From Puffinus mauretanicus (taxonomy: Eukaryota > Chordata > Aves > Procellariiformes > Procellariidae): DNA of 64,000 nt. The position numbers and the translations under genes are program-made. The notes below the pieces were generated by a model. It was not told the DNA's origin and ran no database searches. It saw only the letters and a list, made by a program, of their open reading frames with translations. The stretch spans positions 6,243,501-6,307,500 of the forward strand of contig JAJKFH010003627.1 of assembly GCA_023333565.1 (NCBI GenBank), read 5' to 3'. Each line of letters begins with the position of its first letter. The stretch's first letter is position 1. Of this stretch, positions 48,701-61,606 are shown piece by piece.

Positions 48701-51700
48701 AGAAGAAAAAAGTTTCAGGTCTTATCCTTGTTCCAATAGTGCCTGTGGTACAGCTGCTGTTGACTTCAGTTCACCTATTTAAGACCTTGTTTTGGGGTGC
48801 TTTGACCTCTTTAATGTGGGTGTGGTATTTATAGTATATATACCGGGAATGATACAATGTTTCTAAAGTGCTGTCAAGAGGGCAATTAACTGAGGTTAGG
48901 TTTTCACTCTGTGGTCTTTGTTGTCTTATTGGCCTTGTGCAAGGGAAGACTTGTGTCTAAGGGCACAAACTGTAGGTAGCTCACCTGTTCTATCAGATAA
49001 CCCACCCAAACCCCCAAACGACTGCTCTTGGGGCTCGGAGTTAACGGTATGCCTCCCCAGCCCTGCTTGGTGCAGGAGCAATGGTATAGTAGGGTCAGCC
49101 CAGGGAATGCAGGAGAGCTGCTATCAACCAGCATAGTCCTTCTCCGGCCTGGGGGTCTTGGGGCTGAGGGAGTGGGGGTCTCATGCACAGTGTTTGCTGT
49201 CTAGGAATTGTTTCTGTTGGTTTTGAATGCCTTGATTCAATCAAACACAAAATACCAACAAAACAAATTTTGACTTTCACTTGTAAGTTCATCATGGGAA
49301 CTTTGCATGAAGAGAAGAGTCAGGGGGCTGAAGCCAAGCTGTTGGAAGTCGACTTCAGTAGCAGCTTCGGGTGTGCAGGGCTGAAGGCTGGAGCCCGAAC
49401 CTCCCTGCAGCTTTCTAAGAAAACCAGTCTTAGTCCCGGGGCTGCGTGGCTGCTCTGCACCAGGCCGTGGCCGCCGGTAGGATGGGTGGTGGTTAGGGGT
49501 TTCTCCGAGCGCCTCAGTCAGATTCAAACTGTTTTATTAAACTGGTTAATTGGCAGTTTGAAAGGGAGGGGGAAAAAGCAAGGTCCTTGGGTCTCCCTGG
49601 TCAGTGCCAAGCCGCAGACTGTTAACTACTCCTGCCTTTCAGAAGCAATAACTGCGGGTTTGGGGAACATATGGAACCAACTAGCCGAAAGGCTTTTATG
49701 AGGAGCTTTAACAGGGGGCACGGTTTTGTGAGCAGAAATTCCAGTGGATGAGTTAATAGTTTCACTTTCCTTAGCTGTCCCTTTATAGGAACAACAACAA
49801 CAAAGTCGGGCGCGTTCCTCCCGCAGCCCTGGCTGTACAATGTGCCGATGCATCCAGGATTTCGTTTGGACACTGAGGGAGTCCTTTAGTAGATCCCCCA
49901 GGACCTGTTTTTTTGGAGCTATTTCCTGATGCTGACCTCATTAGGTGAGTTTCACAGCTCACTAATTCCTAGCAACAGCGCAAGAGATTCAAGGAAAGGG
50001 GAAACCCGTCTTCTGGAAACCAATGGAACTGAACAGATTTGGGCAAACACTTTTATTGCTTTTCATTAATCTGGAAAATCAGGGACTTGGGGTTTTTTTC
50101 CTTTCCTTTTTTTTTTCCCCTCCCAAGCCACTATTTTGACCTGAAACTGTAGATTTGATTTTCTATTTGAGTACAGAGAAGGATAACAACAAAAGAACCG
50201 CCTCTGAAGAACCATACACCTCAATATTTATGTTGCAGTTTGTTTTGAACCAAGCAGGAGAGTGGGCATTTCTTTCCAGAGTTGCAATTTGGGCACTGAC
50301 AAGATATAGTCACTTAAATGCTTCCAGTAATGCTTATTTAGTATTTGCTTTGCATTGTGGTGGCACATGTCCAAAAGAGAGAGCAAAGGAAAACAATAGT
50401 TGCCTACTCAAGCACTGACATCATAGTATGAAATTTAAGTACTTGGTTTTGTGTGGTATTGTTATTAATCATGGCTCTATGCAGGGGTCATCCTGCAACT
50501 CCAGCTACTGGAGTCCTGTGAATGCAGCGTTTGTAGTTCAGCCATGGTAAGTTCAGGACTGGAAAGTCATTCCTCCCCCATTACCTAACAGTGAAATTTG
50601 TCTGAGCACCAAAGTTTGGTCTGAGAGTTTTCTCTGGGTTGCCTTTCGTTCTCGAGTCACCTGTAGAGCAAACACTGCAGAAGAACGCAGGTCCATTTCT
50701 CTTCAGTTCAATAGAAAATTTGTTCCTTCTGTTGTAATTCCTGAATTTGTTGTCTATTTTATTAGCAATATAGTTCATAAGAAAGTTTGGGACCGCTCAA
50801 GTATTTTGTCTGGTAATAAGGTTTCCTTGTCTTATTTTACAATGGCCTCTCAGATGCCCCCACGAAGCTATTCTTCCATTGTGGCACCATTTGGGACCAT
50901 AGTCAGACAAATTGAAGAGGTGGCCTTGGCAACCTTTCCACTTAGATAGAAATCCATAGTATTGCCTCCTGGACAAGGTGATAGGCACAGAGTCGAGCTG
51001 CTGTCAGAGTTTGTCAGAAATAGATTTCTGACAAAGCATGTGAGCATTCAGGGTAATCAACTCACTCATCTATGCAAAGTATTAAAAATGTAGAGCTGAA
51101 AGGATACAGCTAACTCGGCATCCTCGAGCTGATGTTCGGTGATGATCATGGCAAAGAATCCATGTACTGAATAGCATCTTTTAGAAAAGTGAACATCTTA
51201 TTTCTTCTTTTATGCCATTCAGGACCTCATGACTAAAAGACCTTATGAGCAGCTGACATAAACCAGGCAGGATACTGTATTTGATGAGGGATAACTTGGT
51301 TTTTGTTTTCTGGGCATTTTTTACTCTCCTCAGCCGGGGCCAAACGCACTTGAGATGGATGAGGAGAAATATCTCCTCTACAAAGGCCATGATTTCTCCT
51401 CATCAGCTACTACATACAGCACTAACATGCTGCTGGCCTTCAGGAGCCTTCAGATGTCTAGTCTGAAGTTGCAGACTTGTTGCACAATAAAACACGGTAC
51501 ATGAAGGTTTCTGAGAGTACCTTGGAACAAGTGGGATTTTTATCTAGCTTTGCTCCCAAAACCAAATACAATGAAGAACATGGTTTCTGGTGGAAAGCCT
51601 CAAGTGTTCCTAAGCTCAGTCCAGGTATACGTCTATTCACTTTAGCTCCCTGTTTGAAAAGGTGCCAATGCTTTTTTAGATCTGTTTCTCTGGATTGGGT

Positions 51701-53777
51701 TTACTTGCCTAAAAGTCAAATTTCATTAAAATCTCACATAAAATCAAACCACCTACTCCCATGGGCTTGCAAAACGAAGTTCAAACTGTCCCAATGGTTG
51801 ATACTGTTGTGTATATACCAATACTTCTATGCAATACAGCCCCTTTTGAAACCTTAAGACCCCATGCAGTTCTGTCTGCTTGCTTCATATGAGGGGTTTG
51901 AAGGTTTTCTAATATTTCATCTTTTGAAGTTGAAAGTTAAATGGCTTAAACATTCAAGTTGATTTATATGTGAGGTAGACTTTTGTAACCCATGGCTTCC
52001 ATTAACGTGTGACTCCTGGCTCTGTAATCCAGAGGCATGTGGGGAAGAAATACTGTTTGAGTGTCAAGATAATCGGTAAAGCTGTTTGCTTTATTGGTCT
52101 TCACTGGGCTTGTTTGGTCCCTTGTCGAGGCCTGGAGTGAGCTTGCTCATGGGTGGCAAAGGCTGGTCTCTGCAGATCTGGTTGCAACCGAAGTGCCCAA
52201 GAGCATAGAGGCAAAAGAGCAAAGGTTGAAGTGAGGCAGCAGCACAGGTACTGCTGGGTGATGGTGAGAACAGTTGGCACAAACATAAGAAATGGCCCAG
52301 TCTTGTTCACCAAGAAATGAAAGTTGGGGTTTCTATGGACCTCCCCCCTCCTGGGGTTCCTTCAATTGAAGTCACCAGTGATACAAGAGCTGTCCCCCTG
52401 CCCAGCTCTGCTGCATCCCCTCTGAACTTACTGTGGCAGAAGTGACTGGTCCAGCCCCCTTATCCTTGAGATGACCATACTCTGGGCAAAAGAGCTGCTA
52501 GAAAGTCTGGCCTGGTGGTTCCTGGAGCTGTGTGGAATTGGCGGTACCCACTCTCTTAGGCAGTAAAACAGGACCCATAGGTCTGCCCTAAGGGCTGAGC
52601 TGGTGTCTCCAAACACCCGCATAAAATCTGTGCGTTGGGTTGCTGCTTTGCACGGGAGAACGGCACCGCTCAGATGAAAAGGCTTCCTCCTGGCACCTCC
52701 TTCGCGAACCCCTTTCTGTTGTCCATGGTTGATCGGTTACAAACGGGGGCCAGAGGCAACCGGGCAAAAATGGCTTTCAAAGCACGCTGATGTGAGGACC
52801 CTAAATTGCATGATTAAAACTGCACTTTCCCAGAGCCAAAGTCATAACTTCCCATCACTTCCCAGAACAAATACTGTCTGCTCTATTTATTAGGTGGGAC
52901 TGTGCATAGGCAGTCACTCTAAGTGTGTTTGTTTTGAAGTCATCAGTTGTTCAGTAATCTCAGGCACCTCTGGGAGATTTAACTCAGATAGAGGTTTAGG
53001 CTGGAGGTCGTGGGGTCACTGATATCAAGATAGAGAGAAGGAAAGGAAACGGCATTGTTTTTGTGGCATTATCTGAACAGTAAGGAAAAATAAATTCAGG
53101 TTTTAAGATGGCTTTAACCTGACTCTGAAGGAAATGGTGTACAAATCCAGCCAAGGAGCAGGCGGCTGCAACGAGAGCCCACTTCTCTTTGAGTTTGTTT
53201 TGAGCTGCCTGACCAAAAACCATAGTGGTTATGGCTTGATTAAGCAAGACTTCTCTAGAAATCTGTTTAAGTGGTTACAGTTTTCCTTCAGCATATTCAA
53301 GTGTTTGAGTTTCTAATTTTAACTTCCCTTCTAAAATAAAATCTCTTCAGTTGCTTTTCGGGCAGTAGGTTGAACCCAGCAATGGGCTCCCCGGCAGGGG
53401 TAGCAGCGTGCTGGACTTCAGCTGGTGGCCAGCATCACCTCTAGGTCCCAAAGCTGCTCAGGGGCAGAGAGCTGGGACACGAAGGTCCTGACACTGATGA
53501 AATCTGGGGTCCGGTGCATTCGGGTCCATCTACTGCTGTAAACTCCAGATAACTCACGTGTCTCATGTGGAGTCTTTGGTGTCTTATAAGAAGTGAACTC
53601 GTACTGTGGGCTTTTCTGCAGCCCGGCATAAGGAATATATAGGCAATTTTCTTTAAGACCTCTAACTCTCTGCAAATGTGACTGAAATCAGCTAATGGGT
53701 TCCAAATTTAGTAGGAGGAGACAGACAGACCCAGAGCATTAATGCGCAGCACTGGTTTTCCCAGGAAGCCAGAATTT
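45753..53777. other. Long non-coding stretch, no gene seen
   Basis: Open frames up to 172 codons (49183-49701) have no recognisable domain, motif or splice support. A short (ACA)n at about 49791-49803 is the only repeat noticed. Confidence 0.5.
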
Positions 53778-53813
53778 AAAAAAAAAAAAAAAGGAAAGAA
53801 AGAAAGAAAGAAG
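53778..53813 (+). repeat. Poly(A) followed by (AAAG)n microsatellite
   Basis: Fifteen A, then GG, then AAAG tetranucleotides for about 19 bp. This could be a decayed retrotransposon tail, but nothing upstream is recognised as an element body. Confidence 0.85.
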
Positions 53814-54510
53814 GCGTTAGGAGTGAAGTAAGGATTTGTTTATCGCCTTCTTAATATTTTATCGTAAAACACACTGTCTTATCCTCAGGGTTTGTTGGTG
53901 GTTTGTATATGTGTGTGCCTGTGTGTATACATATTTTCGTATGTAAAAATCCAGCAACATCCATTGTTTAAAAAATCAAAAATGAGAAGGATTTTACTAA
54001 AAGCATTTTGGGAAAACCTCTGCTCTCAGTTTTCCTGTCAACGTTTTTCTAAGCTTTTATTTTTATTAGCCACAATGTTTAGAATCCCCAGGAAATCCTG
54101 GGATGAACTATTTCCTCTTCGAGCTGTAGCCCTTAGGGGAAAAAGAAAAAGCTCAGATGCTTTCAAAGGTTAGAAATTTTTCAAACTGTATTTTTTGCAG
54201 ATTTTTTAAATTAGAGAAAAACTAAGTTAGGAAGATACTTAACTTCAGGCTGTGGTCCTGGGAAAGATTGATCTCTTTGTAGAAAAGCCTGAAGAGATTC
54301 TTAGATCTGGGCAAGGAAATCTTTTAGGCCTTGATCTTAATGGGGAACCGATTACCAAATTGAAGTATAACAGGTTCAGTTGAAAGACCATCTTTATTTT
54401 TTTTTAAAAGTAAATTAAAAAATAACATTCGCTCTTCCTCAACCAATTTGTGTATGTTAGTTAGCATGTAACAGCCTTGTATTAAGAGGCTGTTAATGCC
54501 CTGGAGCTGC
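53814..54510. other. Non-coding stretch, no gene seen
   Basis: AT-rich sequence between two microsatellites. No exon recognised. Confidence 0.5.
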
Positions 54511-54536
54511 TATTGTTATTATTATTATTATTATTT
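54511..54536 (+). repeat. (TTA)n microsatellite
   Basis: About eight trinucleotide units, TATTGTTATTATTATTATTA and onward, with one G interruption. Confidence 0.9.
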
Positions 54537-55926
54537 TAAAAAAATCTCAGATCATATTTGTTATATATCTGAGATTTTGCAGGAGTAAATCCAATTGACT
54601 GTTTCCTTTCCTTCAGATAAACTTCAACGGGAATCATAATTTTAAACTATTAAGAACTTCCATCCTGCAAATACGTATGTACATTGTTAAATTTAAAATC
54701 CCCTGGGGTTCACTCCTTAAAGTGGGTTCAGTTGCTGGAAGTTAAGAAGGTAAGTAAGAGTATGTGTCACAGACTGCAGCCTCGCTGGGCCCGCTGGAGC
54801 TCGGCGTGGGTTACTTTACCCAGATTTTGAGGTGATGGTTATTCTTTGGGATGGATGGGGCACTGCTGTTATACATGAGAGCAGCTGAAAATGTGGTGAA
54901 ACATGAGGCTGAGGGCTGCAGAAGTCTTTTCATGAAAAATGACACATCAATATATTTTTTCAGAACTCTGAATTTGCGGTCACTACATATCACTTTATTT
55001 TAGGAAAAATGCGTTTGCTTATTTATATAATTTGTGACAAACTGTCGTAACTGCTGTTCTTCTGATTTATTCATCTACTTTTTATCAAGTTTCTTTGGAA
55101 GGTTCTTGGAAAGCTGAACATAAAAATCCCAGACTTGGTGGTTCAGTAACTCCCACAGTCTATCACAAATATAAAAACATTTGTGGTAATTCATGTGAAA
55201 TTTAGTAGCCTTTTTGGTAATGCAAGGAAAAAAGTATCATCTTTGAGGACTTTTTTTTTTTTTTTACCTAAATTTACATAGTAAAGAGTGCTTCTGCTTT
55301 CTGGGTGTTTTCAGGTTTGGGATGGGGACACTCAGCTGGCCTGCTGGGCCAGCGTTACAATTCAGTATCTCTGTTCACTTTGCAAAAGGGTGGGTGAAGG
55401 GGGAAGGACTAACGGAAGGAGACTGAAGTTTCTGCTGCTAGGAGCATGCAGAAAGTCCCAGTACAACAACTGTGACTTCAGAAGTTCAGAAGATTTTGAT
55501 TTTTATCAAAAACCTTCCAAGTAAGTTTGGGTTTTGGATTTAAGCTAGTGGACAGTCAGAGGCAATAGAAGTTTCCTAATTTAGGAGCTTTTTCATTCCA
55601 ATGTCAATCATGTAGCCAAGCAGTCAGCACAGATAGCCTAAAAGTTCTCAGACCATGACCTCTGAGCAATGTGTATGTGTTGTGAAGTTACAATTTATGC
55701 AGAATATCAAGGGGTTTATAATAAGGTCTTCTGCTAGTAGGGGATCTTGCATCTGACTCTTTTTCCAGCTGGGAATGCCTAAAGATCAGCCTTTGTTACT
55801 GTGGGCCAGGATGGGTCAATAGACTTCAGGTGCAAAAGTTTTTCAAAGTTTGGCCTTTTAGGCTTTGCTGCTTTGATTCCTAGTATCTTCAACTCCTCCC
55901 TGTTTTTCTTGTCTGCGTTTCTACAG
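54537..55926. other. Probable intron upstream of the 147-bp exon
   Basis: Contains a 15-nt T-run (55251-55265). An open frame at about 55313-55520 lies between a plausible acceptor (TTTTCAG) and a donor-like A|GTAAGT. Its translation has no features I recognise, so I do not call it an exon. Confidence 0.4.
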
Positions 55927-56073
55927 GTGCTGTTTGCTCTAAACCAAACTCTGCTCCAACACGAAAGCCTCCGAGCAGGTAGTTTGCAGGCCCCGTATAC
56001 CACTGAAGATCTCATCAAGCACTATAACTGTGGAGACCTGAATGCTGTCATATTCAACCATGACACCTCTCAG
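55927..56073 (+). CDS. Internal coding exon of an unidentified gene (147 bp, phase 0-0)
   Basis: The exon follows a long pyrimidine-rich acceptor (CTGTTTTTCTTGTCTGCGTT then TCTACAG) and ends at CAG|GTAAGC, a strong donor. It is exactly 49 codons. Frame 1 is open throughout and the other two frames contain stops (TAA near the start, TAG in the middle), so the exon is symmetric, phase 0 at both ends. The peptide starts [20 protein letters not shown], continues [18 protein letters not shown] and ends [11 protein letters not shown]. It has one N-glycosylation-type sequon (NQT), one Cys, and no membrane segment or domain I can name. Composition is mixed and charged, as in a real globular protein. 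No neighbouring exon within a few kb is convincing, so flanking introns are probably long. It could be a skipped or lineage-specific exon. I could not recognise the gene and give no symbol. Confidence 0.7.
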
Positions 56074-59000
56074 GTAAGCAAAAGCATTGGGGGTGAGCCA
56101 GCTAATTGAGAAAAATCAGCTGCTTTAATAGTGATGTCACTTACAGAGTCAGGAAGTGTCTCCTACCAGAACCCTGATCTAAAATTTCTACACGGGATAT
56201 AATGATCTGTATTCTTTAAAATTGCGGTGAATTGAGGTACAGAATGATTAGGAGCCTGGCATAAAGCCTGTCAGGTGCCTATAGCACAGCAATAAGTAAA
56301 GCTTCGGTCTCAGGGTCATCCCTTTATACTCCGTCTCCTCTTTCCCCTCTTCCTTTTGATGCCCTGTGTTTTCTTTCCAGGCAAAGGCCTCGTTTGCCTG
56401 GTGAGAGCGCAGGGTTTCCTTGGTATTGCTTGGCCTCTGGGGAAGGGACTGCCCGGAAAACTTTCCTAGGAATGTGCCTGAAAAAAAGCTAATTATGGGT
56501 GTTTGTGGGGCTGTTGAATGTAGTCCCCTCATTAAGGGGGGAAAAAAAATCTTTTTAATATTTGAGCTTATATATGAAGAGGAAGTGAACCTTATGTAAA
56601 TACTCTATAAAGTAAATAACTTCTCAAACATGTCATAATTCAATAATTTTGTATGTGTCTCAGGCAGCCCTTCAGTCTCTGTTTATCTTAGTTATCCAAT
56701 GCTATTAAAAACTCTCAATGGAGCAGAAATCTGCTTTCCAGACCGGTTTGATAGTTCACGGCAAACTCTGAGATTCTCATTTAATACGTAGGTTCCTCTT
56801 TCTCCTTTCCCATTAATTCTGTGGAAACTTGGTGTTTGGATGTCATCTCCTACCTGTCCTTTTTTGATAAATGTTCCCAGGGTCCTGTCTCAGGTGCAGT
56901 GACTTACTTGGAGGGGACCTGTACAAGCTTTGGCAGCCACAGTATTGTATATGTTTTGTCAATGGAAGTCTATTAAATCGTTATAGTGGTTTACCATTAG
57001 CAAATGTAAATCAAGGATAACGATGTGACCTCAAGAGAGAACTGAGACAGGGTAAGCCCAGTCTGTCAATCTAGGCAGAGGTCTCTGAGGCATCTTACCT
57101 TGCCATTGCTATCTTGAGTTGCACAGGGCTCTGTGGGTCACTTGTTTCTCAGAGAAACACCTGGAAAAGCGAGGATGGCCCCAACCTGTCTGTAAGGTAG
57201 CAAAGTCTCCCAGCCACGCTCCACGACACGGGTGTTTTCCCAGAGGTCTTGTATGTCCCTCTGAGAAGGTCCCGGTAGAAATGTAAAAGACATCCAGCAG
57301 AAGCTGGAGCTGCTCTTCCATGTCACCTGTCACAGAACTAGCCTGCCCCTCGACAGGAGCAGGAGGACAGCAGCTTGGATAATTGGAGGTCCTCAAAGTC
57401 TGGACAAATGGTCATGTCTCCTCTTCTTCCCTATCTGGTTATTGTTTTCAAGTAGTAGGAAGAGTGGTTGATGGTAATGAATGGGGTAAAATCCCTTTGC
57501 TGTCCCAGTCAATCCAGTCCTGGAGAGTGAAACGTTGTTTTAGCGTGACTAAGCAGGACATAACGGGCTGGTTAATGCGGCAGTCCTAAACCAGAAGTCT
57601 GTGTAGCACCAAAGCTGTCAGAGCTGTTCTTTCCGGACAGCCTTGCGCTGAAAAGTAAAGGGAGAAGACAACTCAGGTAGGAATACGTCTCTAAAGACAG
57701 GGTGTGTGAGTTGGAAAAGGTAGAGAGCCCATGACTTTAAAGGATCCTGGAGAAGTCAATGATTGTAACTATTCCTGTAATGTGCAGGCACAGCACATGA
57801 GATAAACACATAATGATTTTGGAGAACTAACTCTTGCAAGGTGTGGTGGTATATTTGCCATGGATGCAAAGAAAGGACTACTAGCAGTAAAATCATGAAG
57901 GCAGACCTGGCATCTGAATGTCCTGTGTCATCTTTTAATCTCTATCAATGTAATTTCTCCAGCAATAAAGCCTTTTTCCCTGAGACAAGTTGTGGCCGTT
58001 CACGCTGGTTGCATCGACTCGCAGACATCTGCGATTTGTTGACACAATGTCCTGTAACAGAGCTGTGGGTTAGACTTGAGAGGAAGAGATTGCTGTAAAA
58101 ACTTCTTTATCCCTGCAAATTCTTGGATCAAATGTGAGTTTAGAAACAGTATTAAAGAAAGAAGAAAGAAGCCAACAACCAATCAGAGTTCAAGCACTGG
58201 TGTTAGTCATTGTCCCAGAGTGCACACAGTTGATAGAGATTATAACACTTACGGGCCATGGAAAATTAAAATCCCTATATGTATACTAGTCCCTGCAGAA
58301 CTCTAAATGTTGTGGAGTATTTTCCTCTCATGGGTTGTTGTTTTTAATTTGGGTAAAGAGGTTTTTTGTTTGGTAGTGTTTTTATAAACCAGCTTTATAC
58401 CATTTATTTTTAATTGCAAGCAGAACAAAATAGAAAATTAAAACCGAAAATAAACTCCCTATTCAGGCCAACTTTTGCCAGTTGTGGTAATTCAAAAGTT
58501 TATTCTATGTGTTTTTTGCAAGGATGATAGACGCTTTCTGTCATAGAGAGTCTTTGCCGTTTGGTTACCAAATCAGATTAGCCTGGCTTAAATATTACAC
58601 ACGCGGCGTCCCCCATGGGATCTTTCTCTTGAGACATTACATGTAGGCACAGGGATTTATCATGTGCTGAGTGTGTATTGCAGGTCTCATCAGGTGACAA
58701 CAAACAATAGGCCTAGAAGTGCAAGAAATTATAAATATCCCAAGTGAGATGTATCATCACTTAAACTTCAGGGCAGGTACCCGTGCCAATCTTGGGAGGC
58801 AAGAGTGTCACAGTGTTTTTAGAAGGTGTGCCCATTCTTCCATGATATCCAACTGCGGTCCCAGCACTTCAGAGGTCTGGTAAGTCCTTGCAGCTGGTAC
58901 CATTAACGCAGTTTTGAAATACCACATAGAAAGGAACAAAAGATCAGGAATGGAGTTGTAAGACTCGACGCTTATGCGAGTGGTGAAGGGCAGGAATTCA

Positions 59001-61093
59001 GCTCCGTCCTGCCAGGACGGGGAGACATGCAGAAGGCTGTGACTCTCACTTTTTGAGGATTCATTTGGAGGCTGTTTACAAGTGCCTGCTTGTCCCTTGA
59101 AGGTTAGCGGGAGCTGCAGAATAAAGGTGAACCTGTCCATCGGTTGCCTCAGTTCAGAGGCATTGGTTTAAGTCACTGTAATGAACTGGGAAGTAGCTGA
59201 GAAACTCTAACATAGCTGCGGGGATGGTGGTGGTGGTGGGGACTATATATCTAAGTGCAGTAACTTCCTAAATTTCTCTAGCGTGACTCTTGGGAGACGG
59301 AGCATCTTCAGTAGCCGTCTGCAAGATGCTGAGATGCCTTTAGAGGAAAACTCATCCTGGAGCAGAAAGAAGGACCAGAAGTGGAAATACTAATCCTGTT
59401 GACTTGAGGTGTTACCGATGAGTTCCTTGAGCCTCTTCAGCCTCCCAGAGGGAGTTTGGGAAATCTGCGGTTTCTCAACACCAATCTTGTTGACTCCCAC
59501 GGCGTTTGGGAGGAGAGGGCAGAGTCCCCGGGGCTGAGTCCGTGCCAAGGGGGTGCACAGAAGGGACGGTGCTGGGAGGAGAAGTGCAGGGAAAGTTATT
59601 TCCTAGCCTGAAGCAGGAGCTTGGGCACCAGGTCAGAGGACAGCTCCTTTGGCACCCAGGGACAGGGACAGGACCGCCCCAGGGAGATGCTGCCCACCTT
59701 GGGGTTGAGAAGCCCAGCTTAGCCAGGGTAAGTGCTTCAAATGGAGGGGTGTGAGCAGGCCCCCAAATCCCTGCCGTTTTCCTGTCCCAGAGCCATCAGC
59801 ACTGATGACAGTGGAGGACTAAACAAATCCTTTTCAGTTTCAGGTTTATTTTATTTTTTATTTTAATTAAGAACAGTGAAAGGGGGAAACACCTCTGCTT
59901 TCCTGTGGTTGTATTACATTCTTCATTCCTTTCTCTTTCTCTTTTTCTTAAATTTTGTTTCTAAGCACCATTTTTCCAAACATATAAATCCTTATTTAAA
60001 CTTAATAAAATTTTAAGGGGCTGAGTTTATTCAGTTAGACTATGACCCAAAAGTGGAATAGGAAACATCTCTTCTGCCTCTACAGCCTTCTGCAAACACT
60101 TGATTCTCTTATGACTTCTGCAATCGAGAGGCTTACGTTGGAGTTTCTGGGCAGAGAGTTAAAATGATACTGAAGAGAAAGTATTCTAAGTTAAAGAATA
60201 AGCATATTTTCTGCTTTTTCTTCAGACTTTTTCCCCTCAAAGAAGTCATAGTTTCTTCCTCGCCTTTTGAAAAAACCTCTCTACAAGTAAAGAGGCATCA
60301 GATTAGATCTGCAGCTTTAACTTCTGTGTTCTGTCTGACGCTGTCACAAGGGAATTGAGGTCAGAATGTCCAGATACGTTAAATTGCAAAAAACCCTGTT
60401 AGTGCAAAATCAGAAAATTACCTCCAGAGAATATTTTTTCTTACCTGAGACAGTTAAGAAATTGCCTAATCACCTGAAGCCTTGGTGAGGAAAAAGTAGG
60501 GTGCAGAATAATTTATCTTTTATTTTGTTCCCTAAATCTGATGTAAAGGTCTTTTATTTAAACATTTTGAACTGATACGTCTAGAGTTTTGGGTTCAGGG
60601 ATATCTTGCACCAGTTACTTCCTGTGGTTGGTTCTGAGATAGTCGATTTTTTTAAGGACAGTTCCGTAAAGCAGATTCATCTTTGCCAGCCTGGCACTAA
60701 CTGGTTCTGTGTTTCCTTGTATTCCTATGTACACTTTATTAAGAGGGAAATAGAAAAGCCGAGGCTGAGATTTTTCTCCTTCAACCCTTCCCAGAAACTA
60801 TACCTGTGGTCTCCAGCTATTGTTTCTCCCCTTCTGTCCTCAGCCACTCTCCTGACCTCCTGAGAGGCTCCTATCCAGGTTTCTTCTCTCTTGTTGCTGA
60901 GCTGGTGTATCAGAGGCATTCAGCTACACTGCTTACTTTATAGATCGTTTTCTTCAGGCCAGGTCCTACTGGTTTCATACCTGTTATTTGCCTGTCCCAT
61001 TTAGGGTTAACAATACAATTCAACAGTATACCTGCCACTTACAAAGCATCTTTCATCTACAGAGCCTTTATGGTTTGTGTGTGTTGTAGACTG
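56074..61093. other. Probable intron or intergenic sequence, no further exon seen
   Basis: About 5 kb without a recognisable exon or interspersed repeat. A short (TGG)5 lies at 59225-59239. Confidence 0.45.
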
Positions 61094-61160
61094 TATTGAA
61101 AGCCCATTGAAATAATGGAGAGTATTTCCATGCCTTCAGCAGGCTTTGTATGAGTCCCAG
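61094..61160. repeat. Degraded hairpin repeat related to the 35.8-kb copy
   Basis: TATTGAAAGCCCATTGAAAT, then AATGGAGAGTATTTCCATGC, then CTTCAGCAGGCTTTGTATGA forms an imperfect palindrome (AAAGCCCATTGAA...TTCAGCAGGCTTT) around GAGAGTATT. It shares the CCCATTGAAAT and TTTCCAT logic of the amniote hairpin repeat seen at 35794-35860. Family name not assigned. Confidence 0.45.
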
Positions 61161-61590
61161 TGGGCCCAGCCATCATTGGTTATCAAAATGAATAAATCAG
61201 GTTAGGCCAGTAAATACTCTAGTTTATGGGCTTTATGCTCACCTGAGTATAAAGATCTTCTTGTTGCCAGGAGAGGTGAGGTCTTACTTCATCCTACACG
61301 GAAAAGCAAGCTACGCAATGAAGTTGCTTGGTGGTCGCCACAGCCTGCAGACATGTCTCAACCCCTTTCAGGTGCTCAGGGCTCGCTGTACCTCCTTCTT
61401 CAAGCTGTGTCCATCAGAAACAACTGAGCTTTTTGTATAACTTACTGGAATGATGTCACCCATATCTTGAGTTGCCTCTGCAACTTCAAAATCCCATGGA
61501 TTCATGCTAAAACAGTGTTTGCCATCTGAAAAGTCTTGATAACAAGACTTTAGAGATCCATACGCTAACACCATGTCAGTAGTCAGCAGA

Positions 61591-61606
61591 ATTAAATTAA
61601 ATTAAA
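61591..61606 (+). repeat. (ATTAA)n short pentanucleotide repeat
   Basis: Three full units of ATTAA plus one base. Confidence 0.85.

Noticed and set aside
49183..49701. 172-codon plus-strand frame
   Set aside because: No motif, no splice support and ordinary composition. Judged chance.
55313..55520. Possible exon before the 147-bp exon (TTTTCAG acceptor, A|GTAAGT donor)
   Set aside because: The acceptor tract is moderate and the translated sequence shows no features of a conserved protein. It also starts in a different splice context from the strong exon.
55779..56018. Minus-strand frame opposite the 147-bp exon
   Set aside because: It is the complement of the intron end and exon. The splice signals fit the plus strand only.
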